This document shows positions 1 through 9,224 of a stretch of 64,000 nucleotides of DNA, piece by piece. The stretch covers positions 1,550,001-1,614,000 of the forward strand of contig NZ_CP050451.1 in assembly GCF_014171595.1 (NCBI RefSeq). The letters are read 5' to 3'. The stretch's first letter is position 1. The number at the start of each line of letters is the position of its first letter. The DNA is from Massilia sp. Se16.2.3 (GTDB lineage Bacteria; Pseudomonadota; Gammaproteobacteria; Burkholderiales; Burkholderiaceae_D). Under the pieces are notes generated by a model that worked only from the letters and a program-made list of their open reading frames with translations, was not told the origin of the DNA and did not search any database. The position numbers and the translations under genes are program-made.

Positions 1-216
1 TACCTGGCGGCAGCGCTCGTAGTAGCGCTTGCCTGCTTCGGTCAACGCGTGGCTGCGCGTGGAGCGCACCAGCAGCCTGGCGCCGAGCAGGGTTTCCAGC
101 GCCTGCACCTGTTTGCTGATGGCCGACTGGGTACTGCGCTCCTCGCGCGCGACGGCCGAGAAGTTGCCGGTCTCGACGACGCGGACAAAGGTTTCCATCA
201 GGCGCAAGCGGTCCAT
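1..216 (-). CDS. LysR-family transcriptional regulator, N-terminal part (runs off window)
   Basis: Only the first 72 codons are inside the window; the effector-binding domain lies beyond base 1. The visible part is the LysR winged helix-turn-helix: it opens MDRLRLMETFVRV, with NFSAVA and STQSAISKQV forming the helix-turn-helix at about residues 18-38, then LLGARLLVRSTR. I chose the ATG at 216 because GGAGA precedes it at normal spacing; an in-frame ATG at 231 is possible. It diverges from the flavin reductase gene starting at 382. LysR regulators often control the divergent neighbour, so regulation of that reductase is likely, but this is inference. Confidence 0.85.
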   Translation of the reverse strand, partial: MDRLRLMETFVRVVETGNFSAVAREERSTQSAISKQVQALETLLGARLLVRSTRSHALTEAGKRYYERCRQV

Positions 217-381
217 CTTGTCTCCATCCATTCCGGTCAGGAATAGATCATATCATTCGTGCGGCCTACCCAATGCTTATGGGAATACGCATACTGTTCA
301 TTGTCGTGGCCGCCGGCGACCGCCTCCCATGGCGTAGCGACCGGCGGCCCAATCATCCAACTTCTAGAAACGGAACGGACA

Positions 382-1473
382 ATGACCCAGAAACTGTTTC
401 AAGCTACCCGCATCGGCGACATCGACGTCGCCAACCGTGTCGTGATGGCCCCGCTGACCCGCAGCCGCGCCGACGAGGCCGCCGGCGACATCCCGGGCAG
501 CCCGATGAACATCGAATACTATCGCCAGCGCAGCAACGCCGGCCTGATCATCAGCGAAGGCACCCAGGTCTCGCCGGTCGGCAAGGGCTACATGGCCACG
601 CCGGGCATCTATTCGGATGCCCAGGTCGAAGGCTGGAAGCCGATCACCCAGGCCGTGCACGAAGCCGGCTCGAAGATCGTCGCCCAGATCTGGCATGTGG
701 GCCGCGTGACGCACCCGATTCTCACCGGCGGCGTGCAGCCGATCGCCCCGTCGGCGGTGGCGCCGAAAGTGGTGGCCTACACCCACGCCGGCAAGGTCGA
801 CGCACCGGTGCCGCGTGAACTGGCCCTCGACGAGATCAAGCAGATCGTCGACGAGTACCGCCGCGGCGCCGCCAACGCGATCCGCGCCGGTTTCGACGGC
901 ATCGAACTGCATGGCGCCAACGGCTACCTGATCGACCAGTTCCTGCGCGATGGCGCAAATAAACGTACCGACGCCTACGGCGGTTCGATCGAGAACCGTG
1001 CCCGCTTCGCGCTGGAAGTCGTCGACGCCGTGGTGGCCGAGATCGGCGCCGGCCGCGTCGGCATCCGCCTCTCGCCCGTCACCCCGGCCAACGACCTGTC
1101 CGATACCAATCCACAAGCCGTGTTCGGTTACCTGGTCGAAGAGCTGGACAAGCGCGGCATCGCCTTCATCCACTTCGTCGAAGGCGCCACCGGCGGCCCG
1201 CGCGACATCCCCGGCTTCGATTTCGCCTGGGCGCGCAAGGCCTTCAAGGGTACCTATATCGCCAACAACGGCTATACCCGCGACATGGCGATCGAGGCGG
1301 TGGAATCGGGCCGCGCCGATGCGGTGGCTTTCGGCCGTGCGTATATCGCCAATCCGGACCTGGTGCAGCGCCTGAAACTGAACGCGCCGCTCAACACGCC
1401 GGACCCGAAGACTTTCTATGTGCCGGGCGAAGCCGGGTATATCGATTACCCGACGCTGGACCAGGCGGCCTGA
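382..1473 (+). CDS. Old Yellow Enzyme family alkene reductase (NADH:flavin oxidoreductase)
   Basis: A 363-residue FMN-dependent ene-reductase, the usual length for the NemA/OYE group, which reduces activated C=C bonds and nitro compounds with NAD(P)H in the cytoplasm. The TIM-barrel landmarks are visible: VVMAPLTRSRA near residue 20, IWHVGR near 103, the substrate-binding His177 and Asn180 with Tyr182 in HGANGYLIDQF, and YGGSIENRARF. These match the His/Asn/Tyr catalytic set of yeast OYE1. Start ATG at 382; an upstream in-frame extension to 259 is unlike protein. A rho-independent terminator follows. Probably controlled by the divergent LysR gene. The exact substrate cannot be read from sequence. 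Confidence 0.93.
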   Translation: MTQKLFQATRIGDIDVANRVVMAPLTRSRADEAAGDIPGSPMNIEYYRQRSNAGLIISEGTQVSPVGKGYMATPGIYSDAQVEGWKPITQAVHEAGSKIVAQIWHVGRVTHPILTGGVQPIAPSAVAPKVVAYTHAGKVDAPVPRELALDEIKQIVDEYRRGAANAIRAGFDGIELHGANGYLIDQFLRDGANKRTDAYGGSIENRARFALEVVDAVVAEIGAGRVGIRLSPVTPANDLSDTNPQAVFGYLVEELDKRGIAFIHFVEGATGGPRDIPGFDFAWARKAFKGTYIANNGYTRDMAIEAVESGRADAVAFGRAYIANPDLVQRLKLNAPLNTPDPKTFYVPGEAGYIDYPTLDQAA

Positions 1474-1502
1474 GCGGCTGGGAAGTCGCCAGGACCAGTG
1501 AG

Positions 1503-1531
1503 AACGCCAACCTGAGGGTTGGCGTTTTTGT
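1503..1531 (+). terminator. Rho-independent terminator after the alkene reductase
   Basis: AACGCCAACC pairs with GGTTGGCGTT around a TGAG loop and is followed by a T run. Confidence 0.85.
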
Positions 1532-1610
1532 TCGCGCGATGCGCGCCCAGAGAAATCATGCAGTACAGAAATGTAGCCGTATAGGGAATATGCGCTTACA
1601 CTGCCGTCAC

Positions 1611-1751
1611 AGGTACTCACCCAGACTACATGTGTTTTTGGCTGCCGGAACCGGCGCGTTGCTGCCTTGGCGCGCCTGCAGTGCCCGCACTGCGGCGCAC
1701 CGCATCCGGTTCTGTTTGCCTAATGCGCATCGAGTTCTGGCCGCGTACCTG
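1611..1751 (+). repeat. Degraded copy (copy A) of a dispersed inverted-repeat element
   Basis: The left end (GGTACTCACCC, TGTGTTTTTGGCT), the core (CCGGCGCGTTGCTGC, GCACTGCGGCGC, CACCGCATCC) and the right end (GGTTCTGTTTGCC, TTCTGG, CGCGTACCT) align with the copies at 5361 and 48964. The terminal repeats are eroded and the centre is shorter. It lies in the gene-free stretch between the alkene reductase terminator and the histidine kinase gene. Nothing else is recognisable in this 290-base gap. Confidence 0.75.
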
Positions 1752-1821
1752 GATCAGCTTATTCTCGACGGTCCGATTCCGTGGATCGCCACTCGCGCGA
1801 CAGCACTAACCGGAGAGGTCG

Positions 1822-2958
1822 ATGCACTCGAGCGACATCAGTGGCCAGATTGCGCCCACGAATGATGTTGTACCTTCGTTTGCCGCTTGCCGCGACGAGG
1901 TACTCGATCTTTGGAGAAAACGTGTCGCTGCCGAGGTGCCGGCGGCCGCGAAACTCGGCAGCCCGATACTGACGGATACACTCCCTATCCTGTACGAGAA
2001 TATTGTCGAAGCGCTTTCCGTCAGCGATAGGCGTCACACCGCGACTGCAGGTACCAACCTGGGCAATGTTCATGGCCGCGAGCGCGCCAACATGACCGAG
2101 TATGGCCCGCAAGACTTGATTCACGAACTGCAGTTATTTCGCGAGGTCTTGTTCTCGGTCGCCAAAACGAAAGGGCTGCGTTTAAGCCAGGCCAATGCCG
2201 ACGTGATCGGCCACGCGATCGAGCACGCGACACGCGAGTCCATCAGCGGTTACAGCGCCGTTAACAAGGAGGTCAACGAAGCCTTCATCATGAGCCTGTC
2301 GCACGACCTGAGGAATCCGCTCCACGTAGCGAACGCGTCTGCCCAGCTCATTTCGCTCAAGACATCCGATCCCGGCATCCTCCGCCTGGCCGGAAGCATC
2401 GTCCAGAAGATCCGGGAGACGGATGAAATGATCCAGACCTTGCTCGATGCGGCGCAGCTGAGGGGGCGAATGAAGCTCAAGCTCCACTTGACTGCGTTCG
2501 ACATCATGCCCCTGGTGGAAGAGGTGTGCGCCGACATGCCGCTCGTCGGGCAGTCTGTCCAGGTTGCTGGAGAGAATCTGGTTGGGCAGTGGTGCCGCGT
2601 TTCCATGAAGCGTGTGCTGGAGAACCTGGCCTCGAATGCACATAAGTATGGCGATCCGTCCAAGCCGATCACGGTGACTGTGAGCAAAGCCGATGACAGG
2701 ATGCTGCTGTCTGTTCATAACGAAGGCCGGCCCATTCCCGAGACCGACATCTCGCGTCTTTTCAACACGTTTCAACGTCTTGAAGATGTCGACATAAAGG
2801 GCTGGGGCCTCGGTCTGCCTTTCGTCCAGAACGTCATCGAAAGCCACGGCGGCAGTGTCGTCGTCGACAGTGCCGAGGGCAGAGGCACGACGTTTACGGT
2901 AAGCGTCCCCATCGACGCGCGCCCGTACGTCATGCCCCAGGACGTTCGAAGCGCGTGA
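1822..2958 (+). CDS. Sensor histidine kinase with N-terminal RsbRD-like helical domain
   Basis: A 378-residue soluble kinase with no membrane segment. Residues about 20-145 are a helical sensor-like region resembling the RsbRD/STAS-associated N-terminal domain (a family guess). The kinase core is clear: H-box SLSHDLRNPL with phosphoacceptor His161, N-box ENLASNAHKYG with Asn272, and G-box GWGLGLPF near 327-334. There is no receiver domain and no adjacent response-regulator gene, so its partner is encoded elsewhere. It converges on the CheB-like gene, which ends 74 bases away. Confidence 0.85.
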   Translation: MHSSDISGQIAPTNDVVPSFAACRDEVLDLWRKRVAAEVPAAAKLGSPILTDTLPILYENIVEALSVSDRRHTATAGTNLGNVHGRERANMTEYGPQDLIHELQLFREVLFSVAKTKGLRLSQANADVIGHAIEHATRESISGYSAVNKEVNEAFIMSLSHDLRNPLHVANASAQLISLKTSDPGILRLAGSIVQKIRETDEMIQTLLDAAQLRGRMKLKLHLTAFDIMPLVEEVCADMPLVGQSVQVAGENLVGQWCRVSMKRVLENLASNAHKYGDPSKPITVTVSKADDRMLLSVHNEGRPIPETDISRLFNTFQRLEDVDIKGWGLGLPFVQNVIESHGGSVVVDSAEGRGTTFTVSVPIDARPYVMPQDVRSA

Positions 2959-3031
2959 CAAATCGCCAGGGTTGTTTTGCGGCTTCTCGGCGTGCGGGGG
3001 AGCGTACGCGACGCCCGTTCTGAAGCGACGT

Positions 3032-4060
3032 TCAGGAGGCTTCCTCCACAGCGAGGAAATCCGCATCGAGAACCAGTTCGCGCAAGGGCGCGCATTTTTC
3101 CTCCGCTTCGGCTGCCTTGGCACGTAGCCGCGAGGCATCAGTCGTGCGTCCCGCCTCCTCAGCGATTTCTGCCAATTGCTTCAAAACCAGGATTCGCTCT
3201 TCGATTGCACGTACCGTCGACCACAAACTGGAATCGATGGCCTCGTTCACCTCGACAAGCAGCGACTTGAACGAATACGCATGACCCGTATGGCAGCGAA
3301 AGCGCACAAGCTTGCCTTCCTCGATCTGCACCAGGACACCATGGCATTCGGGACAGGTGTATTGCGAGACTTTTCCAAGGTTCATTACGCCAGCGTACAT
3401 TCCCTTCCCCTCCAGTGCGACTGCATTCTCGACCTGCTGGGCATGACGTGGCTGGCCGACCTGTGGCAGTTCCGGCTCCCTGGTTGTTTCCTGCGCGATT
3501 TCCGCGCTCAGGCGCTCGATCGAACCGAGGCAGTCGACTTCGACGTGTTCGATCGCGCTATCCGGCATCGATCTGTGCGCGGCCTGGTCGGGTTCCTGTA
3601 CGAAGACCAGGCCTTTGCGGTCCTTGATCTGCCACAGTCCGGCAGTCCCGTCATCGAGGCTCCCGGTCAGGATGACACCAATCACGCGTGGCCCGAAGGC
3701 CAGCGCGGCAGAGCGGAACAGGACGTCGACTGCCGGCCTGGAGCGGCATTCCCTGGGGCCGCGCGTCACGCGCACCTGGTCGCCTTCGATCATCAGGTGG
3801 CGATCCGGCGGCGCAATATAGACGGTGTTGGGCACGATCGGCTGCCGGTCGCGCGCGAAGGCCACGTGCATGGACGTAGTCTTTTGCAAGATGCGATCCA
3901 GTTGGCTTGGCGAATGCGGGCTCAGGTGCAGCACCACAAAAAAACTTGCGGATAAATCTGTGGGCAAACCGGCAAACAGCGTCCGTAGCGCCTCGACACC
4001 GCCTGCGGAGGCCCCGATGACAACAATGTTTCGTCTGTCGCAGTTCAGGCGTGCATCCAT
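3032..4060 (-). CDS. CheB-type protein-glutamate methylesterase with C-terminal zinc-ribbon-like extension
   Basis: A 342-residue protein with the CheB catalytic domain at about residues 10-190 but without the usual N-terminal receiver. The expected triad is present: Ser18 in GASAGG, His45 in VLHLSPHS and Asp137 in GSLDDGT. After a linker, residues about 233-262 contain CPEC and CHTGH (Cys236, Cys239, Cys256, His260), a possible metal site, followed by a helical tail likely to form a coiled coil. CheB enzymes demethylate or deamidate chemoreceptors, but with no receiver and no cheR or receptor gene nearby this is an orphan whose target is unknown. The upstream gene faces away. Confidence 0.85.
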   Translation of the reverse strand: MDARLNCDRRNIVVIGASAGGVEALRTLFAGLPTDLSASFFVVLHLSPHSPSQLDRILQKTTSMHVAFARDRQPIVPNTVYIAPPDRHLMIEGDQVRVTRGPRECRSRPAVDVLFRSAALAFGPRVIGVILTGSLDDGTAGLWQIKDRKGLVFVQEPDQAAHRSMPDSAIEHVEVDCLGSIERLSAEIAQETTREPELPQVGQPRHAQQVENAVALEGKGMYAGVMNLGKVSQYTCPECHGVLVQIEEGKLVRFRCHTGHAYSFKSLLVEVNEAIDSSLWSTVRAIEERILVLKQLAEIAEEAGRTTDASRLRAKAAEAEEKCAPLRELVLDADFLAVEEAS

Positions 4061-4206
4061 TCAAGCTCCTCAGCCATTAAAGTCCGATTGTAGTCCTCAT
4101 CAGGAGCTCGGGCGCTTTCTTCATGATCCGGGCATCGCACGCTTGTTTTCAGGCGGGCTGCCGTAGCGCATTACAATCGACAGCACTGTCCTTTGGAAAG
4201 CCATCC

Positions 4207-5364
4207 ATGCGCATCGCCCATTCCCTGATTACCTGCCTGCTGGGGCTGTCGGCCATCTCGTCCGCCCACGCCCAGCCCGCCGCGCCGATGTTGAAAGTGA
4301 AAATCGGCACGGCGTCTCCCTTGTCCGGCACCGGTGCCCACCAGGGCAAGGACATCGAGAACGGCGCGCGCATGGCGATCGACGAGCTCAACGCCGCAGG
4401 CATCGTGCTGGGCGGGAAAAAAGTGCAGTGGATCCTGCAGCCGGAAGACGACGCCGCCGATCCGAAAACCGGCACGGCGGTCGCGCAAAAGCTGGTCGAT
4501 GCCAGGGTGGCGGCCGTGGTGGGCCACCTCAATTCGGGCACGACGGTGCCGGCGTCGAAAATCTATGCCAATGCCGGCATCCCGCAGATTTCGCCGGCCG
4601 CGACCACGCCGTTGTATACGAACCAGGGTTTCAGGACCGCGTTCCGGGTGGTCGCCAACGACAACCTGGTCGGGCGCACGCTGGCAACCTATGCCATCGG
4701 CACCCTGAAGGCGAAAAAGATTGCCGTGATTGACGACCGCACCGCCTTCGGCCAGGGCCTGGCCGACGAATTCGTCAAGGGCGTGCGCCGCGCCGGTCCG
4801 GCGGCCACCGTCGTCAGCCGCCAGTTCACCAACGACAAGGCGAGCGACTTCAATGCCATCCTGACCCAGATCCGCGCCAGGGATCCGGACGTGATTTTTT
4901 ATGGCGGCATGGATGCGGTGGCCGGCCCCATGCTCAAGCAGATGAAGGCGCTTGGCCTGCGTGCGAAGCTGGTGTCGGGTGATGGCGTCTGCTCCGAAAA
5001 AATGCCGCTGCTCGCGGGCGACGCGCTGGTCGACGACAAGGTGTTCTGCGTGGTGGCGGGCGGGGTCAGCGGGGCGCAGGAAGCCGGCTTCAATGCGTTT
5101 ACCGAGCGCTACCGCCAGCGCTACAGGATCCCGCTGCAAACCTATGCGCCCTATGCCTACGATGCAGTGATGGTGTTTGCCAGGGCGATGCAGACGGCGA
5201 ACTCCGCCGAGCCGGCCAAATTCCTGCCGGCGCTGGCCGGCATCCGCTACGAAGGCGTCACCGGCAGCATCGCGTTCGACGCCAAGGGCGACCTGAACAA
5301 TGCCGCGCTGACCCTGTACACCTACCGCAAGGGGCAGAAGACCAAACTGCAGGTATTGCGCTAA
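4207..5364 (+). CDS. Branched-chain amino acid-type ABC transporter substrate-binding protein
   Basis: A 385-residue periplasmic type-I binding protein of the LivJ/LivK (PF13458) group. A signal peptide opens MRIAHSLITCLLGL and ends in AHA before QPAAP. KIGTASPLSGTGAHQGKD is the typical first strand and ligand loop, and IPQISPAATTP and FYGGMDAVAGP are the hinge-side motifs. No permease or ATPase genes are nearby, so the ligand cannot be deduced. I used the ATG at 4207 because the signal peptide begins there. The TAA stop (5362-5364) is part of the inverted-repeat element that follows directly, so the last codon is set by the inserted DNA. Confidence 0.9.
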   Translation: MRIAHSLITCLLGLSAISSAHAQPAAPMLKVKIGTASPLSGTGAHQGKDIENGARMAIDELNAAGIVLGGKKVQWILQPEDDAADPKTGTAVAQKLVDARVAAVVGHLNSGTTVPASKIYANAGIPQISPAATTPLYTNQGFRTAFRVVANDNLVGRTLATYAIGTLKAKKIAVIDDRTAFGQGLADEFVKGVRRAGPAATVVSRQFTNDKASDFNAILTQIRARDPDVIFYGGMDAVAGPMLKQMKALGLRAKLVSGDGVCSEKMPLLAGDALVDDKVFCVVAGGVSGAQEAGFNAFTERYRQRYRIPLQTYAPYAYDAVMVFARAMQTANSAEPAKFLPALAGIRYEGVTGSIAFDAKGDLNNAALTLYTYRKGQKTKLQVLR

Positions 5365-5558
5365 GTACTCACCCAAAAATAAATATGTTTTTGGCTTCCA
5401 TAACCGGCGCGTTGCTGCGTTGGCTCGCGTCCGCTTGCGGGGCAGTGCTCGCACTGCGGCGCGCCGCCTTGGCGCGCTCGCCGCCTTGCACCGCATCCGA
5501 ACCGGCACGTCCGGTTCTGTGTGCCAAAATTCACATTTATTTCTGGTCGAGTACTTAC
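5361..5558 (+). repeat. Dispersed inverted-repeat element, copy B (about 198 bp)
   Basis: The left end CTAAGTACTCACCC, AAAAATAAAT, TGTTTTTGGC is the inverted complement of the right end GTGCCAAAAT, ATTTATTTCTGG, TCGAGTACTTA, so the element has imperfect terminal inverted repeats of about 35 bp. The core has a perfect small hairpin, GCAGTG-CTCG-CACTGC. It shares nearly all of its sequence with the copy at 48964 in opposite orientation, plus about 27 extra core bases. It begins inside the stop codon of the binding-protein gene and ends 30 bases before the YgjV-like gene. Confidence 0.9.
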
Positions 5559-5588
5559 CGCAGCCTTGCTCCGACTCTTTTGTATTCG

Positions 5589-6104
5589 ATGACGATAGAC
5601 TGGTTTTCCCCGGCGCAGTACGTCGGCTATGTTGCATTCGTGCTCGGCGTCGCCTCCTTCATGCAGAAGGACGACCGCCGTTTCAAGCTGTTCATGGCAG
5701 CCGAATGCCTGGCCTACATCATCCATTTCACCTTGCTCGGCCGGCCCACCGCGGTCGCCAGTTCGACCATGTCGCTGCTGCGCTCGGTGCTGGCGCTCTA
5801 CACCCGTTCCAGGTGGATTGCCTTCATCGTCATCGTTGCGAACCTGGCGCTTGGCATGGCGCTGGCGACGCGGGCCGCCGACTGGCTGCCGCTGGCCGCG
5901 TCCTGCATCGGCACGCTGGCACTGTTCCTGCTGGAAGGGATTCGCATGCGCCTGGCCATGCTGTGCGGGACCGCGCTGTGGATCGTCAACAATGTACTGG
6001 CCGGCTCGGTCGGCGGCACGGCGCTCGAGCTGGTGATTGCCGTGGTTAACCTGGTGACGATTCGGCGCATGGCGCGCGACGCAAGTACCGCGCAGGCCAT
6101 CTAG
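5589..6104 (+). CDS. YgjV-family inner membrane protein
   Basis: A 171-residue membrane protein with about five or six hydrophobic segments. The order of motifs matches E. coli YgjV (Imp-YgjV family, function unknown): FMQKDDRRFKLFMA after the first helix, RSRWIAFIV in the middle, CIGTLALFLLEG and RMRLAMLCGTALWIVNN-LAGSVGGT near the end. ATG 5589 is chosen because sequence further upstream is the inserted repeat element. The native promoter region was therefore either displaced by, or now lies in, that element. Role unknown. Confidence 0.82.
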   Translation: MTIDWFSPAQYVGYVAFVLGVASFMQKDDRRFKLFMAAECLAYIIHFTLLGRPTAVASSTMSLLRSVLALYTRSRWIAFIVIVANLALGMALATRAADWLPLAASCIGTLALFLLEGIRMRLAMLCGTALWIVNNVLAGSVGGTALELVIAVVNLVTIRRMARDASTAQAI

Positions 6105-6135
6105 CCCGGCCGTTTTGGGCGCGCATGCCGGCAGC

Positions 6136-6507
6136 TCAGCGCGGCGCCGCCTCGATCAGTTCGATGCGGTTGCCAAATGGATCTTCGATACCGGCGCGGC
6201 GCCGTCCGGCCACCTGCACTTCCTCGCGCACGTCGACGCCGCGTTCGCGCAGCAGCGCGCAGTAGTCGTCGAAGTCTTCGACGATAAAGGCTGGATGCGC
6301 CTTCTTTGCGGGCACGAAGCCGACCTGGCCGCCAATGTGCAACTGGGTGGCGCCGGTCATGAACCAGGCGCCGCCGGACGCGTTCAGCGGGGCCGGTTTC
6401 GGCGTTTCGGGCAGGCCCAGCACGCCGCCGTAGAAGGCGCGCGCGGCGTCGTCGCTGCCGGGCGGAATCGCAACCTGGACGTGGTCGATACCGGCGATAT
6501 GGGGCAT
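6136..6507 (-). CDS. VOC (glyoxalase/bleomycin resistance/dioxygenase) superfamily protein
   Basis: A 123-residue single-module vicinal-oxygen-chelate protein. It starts MPHIAGIDHVQVAIP, where the His of DHVQVAIP is the usual first metal ligand; the paired beta-alpha-beta units continue through YGGVLGL, LHIGG, and end with the signature IEDPFGNRIELIE, whose Glu is the usual last ligand. GGAGAA precedes ATG 6507, which fixes the start. Substrate unknown. The lipoprotein gene lies upstream on the same strand behind a weak hairpin. Confidence 0.88.
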   Translation of the reverse strand: MPHIAGIDHVQVAIPPGSDDAARAFYGGVLGLPETPKPAPLNASGGAWFMTGATQLHIGGQVGFVPAKKAHPAFIVEDFDDYCALLRERGVDVREEVQVAGRRRAGIEDPFGNRIELIEAAPR

Positions 6508-6599
6508 GGGCTTCTCCGCAGTGATTGGCAATGGTCCCGTCATTATCGCATCGCCACCCGCGCCGGTACTGTCCGCCAGCGTGCACGTCCGAAAACGAC

Positions 6600-6620
6600 A
6601 ATGCCACCGCGAGGGTGGCA
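6600..6620 (-). terminator. Weak hairpin between lipoprotein and VOC genes
   Basis: TGCCACC pairs with GGTGGCA (loop CTCGC on the minus strand), followed by a T-rich but interrupted tail. It lies between the lipoprotein stop and the VOC start, so it may only attenuate read-through. Confidence 0.5.
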
Positions 6621-6645
6621 TCATCAGCTTAAGACGCGTGACCGA

Positions 6646-7638
6646 TTACAGGTAGAGACCGATGATTTCCTTGGTCCACATCGCTTCCTTGTCGGTGCCC
6701 GCGCTGAATTTGGACAGCTGCTTTTCCAGGTAGGCGCGGCTTTCCGGGGTGTCCAGGTCGCCGATGGCCTTCAGGGCCATGGCACGGTCCTGCCAGATGC
6801 CGGCCGGCGCTTCGAAGCGGCCGATCAGGAAACCGAGCTGTCCCTGCGCTTTCAGGATGCCCAGCGAGGACAGGGCGGCCAGGCGCACGTACTCGCTCGA
6901 GTGCGAGCTCAGCCTCACGAGATGCGGGATCGCGGCCGGGTTGTTGCTGAAGCCCAGCTGGTAGACGTCGAGATAGGCATCGCCGCGGGTGGCCGCGTCG
7001 CGGTCGATCTTCGCGGCCAGGCTTTCCACCTGGTCGGTGCCGACCACCTGCTGGAAGAACTGCTGGTTCAGCTTTGCCGCCAGTTCCTTGGTCAGCAGCG
7101 ACAGCGGCTCGTTGAAGGTCGGGTCGATGACTTCATTGAACGACCAGACCGGCACCTTGGCGCGTTTCACGTAGGCCGTCACGCGGCGCATGCCCTGCGG
7201 CGTTTCGACGTCGGCCCGTGCCGAGGTAAACGTGACGAAGGGAGAAAAGCCGCTGGCGCGATAGTTTTCGATGTGCACACGCTTCACCGACACCCTGGTC
7301 GCCTCGCTGCCGTCCTGCGCCAGCGTGACCGGCAGGCCGCGTGCCACCATTTCCCTGACCGTCTGCTCGGCAATCCAGTTGACGCTCTCGAGCGGCTTGT
7401 CCTTGTACATCGGGTTCATCGGAATGGTGCCGGTCATGAAGGCCGCCTTGTCCGCATCCGACTGGTCGTTCCTGAACGCCAGGTTCAAGGGCTTGAGCGC
7501 ACTGCCCTTGGTGTAGGCGACGGTGGAGGCGGCGGGCTCGGTGATCGGCACCGGCATGTTGACCGCGCAACCGCTCAGTACCGCCAGCGCAAGGCTTGCT
7601 GCCGCCGCGCGCGTGAAAGACGTGTTCCAGCTCTTCAT
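6646..7638 (-). CDS. Predicted lipoprotein with C-terminal HEAT-like repeats
   Basis: A 330-residue exported lipoprotein. A signal peptide ends in the lipobox LSGC (Cys24). Residues about 45-190 form a beta-rich region with no family I can name. From about 215 the sequence becomes helical, with HEAT-like units (IPHLVRLSSHSSEYVRLAALSSLG, then a second unit ending GDLDTPESRAYLEKQL). It is probably a periplasmic protein anchored to a membrane lipid and used in protein contacts. Function unknown. The 370 bases upstream (7639-8011) hold its promoter region and no gene I can support. Confidence 0.8.
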   Translation of the reverse strand: MKSWNTSFTRAAAASLALAVLSGCAVNMPVPITEPAASTVAYTKGSALKPLNLAFRNDQSDADKAAFMTGTIPMNPMYKDKPLESVNWIAEQTVREMVARGLPVTLAQDGSEATRVSVKRVHIENYRASGFSPFVTFTSARADVETPQGMRRVTAYVKRAKVPVWSFNEVIDPTFNEPLSLLTKELAAKLNQQFFQQVVGTDQVESLAAKIDRDAATRGDAYLDVYQLGFSNNPAAIPHLVRLSSHSSEYVRLAALSSLGILKAQGQLGFLIGRFEAPAGIWQDRAMALKAIGDLDTPESRAYLEKQLSKFSAGTDKEAMWTKEIIGLYL

Positions 7639-8011
7639 GACTTCCCCTTATGTAATTGTATTGATAGTGCTGCAATACATTATTGCATAGGGAAAATACT
7701 AGCGAAACAAGGATGTGTTGTTCGAATGGCAGTCCTGGCGAGGTGTGGACGTGGCGCGACAATGCGCTGGACGGCGACGGCCTTGCATGCAAAAAGAGGC
7801 GCGCGGCCAGGATGCGGGCGTATCCTCCCGCCAGGCACGATTGACGCTGTGCCGATTGGTTATACTGAATGAAGCCCTGCGGCACAGGAGCCTTCCATCT
7901 GCGCTACTCACGGCGATGCCGACGCCAGGACCTGCCGCAAGTGAAACGTACTCAGCAGGGTTGCTCGATGGTAAGCTATTCATATTGTCACTTCACACCT
8001 GAAGGAATGCT

Positions 8012-9151
8012 ATGAAACCGCTGTTCTCCTCCGACGACGAAGCGAAAGCCGCACCCACGGCGCCGGCGACGCCCGCGCCGACGCTGGCGCCCCTGTTTGA
8101 GCCCCTGCGCACGTCCGACGCGCTGCCGGCGCTGCGTCCCGAGAACCAGCGTGGCGCCGCAAGTAGCGCCGCAGGTGCGTGTCGATATCTCCGGCATCGA
8201 CGACAAGGCCATCGAGACCCCGGGCGGCTCGGCCGGCCCCGGCGTGGCCAAGGTATCGGCCAAGCTGCTCGGCACCGTGCGCGCCTCCGATGCGGATGTG
8301 TTCGGCACGCAGCTGAACGAACTGATTGCCACTTCGAAGGGACTGGACCCGGCCAAGCTGCGCTCGGGCGGCCTGCTGTCGCGCGTGACGAACATGTTCG
8401 GCTCGGTGAAGGAGAAGATGCTGTCGCAGTACCAGGTCGTCGAGTCGCGCATGGATACGCTGGTGGCCGAGATGACGCGCCATGCCAACCTGCACCGCTC
8501 GCGCATCCGGGACTTCGACGAGATGTACAAGGGCCCGGAAATCTACTACCGGGGCCTGGATGCCGACGTGAAGAAGGGCGAAGCCTGGGCCGAGCGGCTG
8601 CGCCAGGCGCTTGCGCAGCAGGGGGGGCGGCGGCGAACGCCTTCGAGGCGCAGCAGGCGACCGAACTCAAGCGTCGTCTCGAGCGCCCGGAAAAGCGCAT
8701 CGACGACCTCAAGCGCGCCATGCTGATGGCCACGCAGATGGTGCCGCAGATCCGCCTGTCGCAGGACAATGCCCGTGCCCTGACCGACACCTTCACCGAC
8801 ATCGTCAACGTGTCGATCCCGGCCTGGCGCAACGTGTTCTCGCTCTATCTGCTGCAACTGGAAGCCAAGCAGAGCGCGGCCGTCGCCAACGCCGCCTACG
8901 ACGCCACCGACGCCGCCTTCCGCGCCCAGGCCGACATGCTGCTGGAAAACACCGAGACTGTCGCCCGCGCCAAGCAGCGTTCCCCGGTCAGCCTGGAAAC
9001 GGCCCAGCACGTGCAGACCCAGCTGATTACCGCTTTCGACAAGCTCGAGCAGATTTCGAACGAAGGCCAGCAGCGCCGCCGCGACGAACTGCCGAAGCTG
9101 CAGGCACTGGAACGCGAACTGATCGAACGGTTCTCGCCGTCGGGCACCTGA
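8012..9151 (+). pseudogene. telA: telA, toxic anion resistance protein (frame broken twice)
   Basis: TelA/KlaA family (PF05816), associated with tellurite resistance and stress operons. The reading frame begins MKPLFSSDDEAKAA, moves to another frame somewhere at 8090-8155 (one extra base), carries VDISGIDDKAIETPGG through RLRQALAQQ, and returns to the first frame at the G run 8621-8627 (one G short) to give NAFEAQQATELKRRLE and the conserved helix ATQMVPQIRLSQDN. Together the pieces make a normal full-length TelA of about 379 residues. The two breaks cancel, which argues for sequencing indels rather than decay. First gene of a three-gene operon. Confidence 0.8.
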
Positions 9152-9224
9152 TTCCCGGGGCCACCCATTGCCGAGGGTGGCCATTCGGGCGAAAAATAGT
9201 ATTTTTACCATTCAAGGAAAGTCC

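Noticed and set aside
364..1620. A 418-codon minus-strand open frame over the alkene reductase gene
   Set aside because: It is the antisense shadow of a well-conserved OYE gene; its sequence has no domain pattern.
7639..8011. Short frames between the lipoprotein and telA genes
   Set aside because: They look like shadow translation of promoter DNA; none has protein-like composition.
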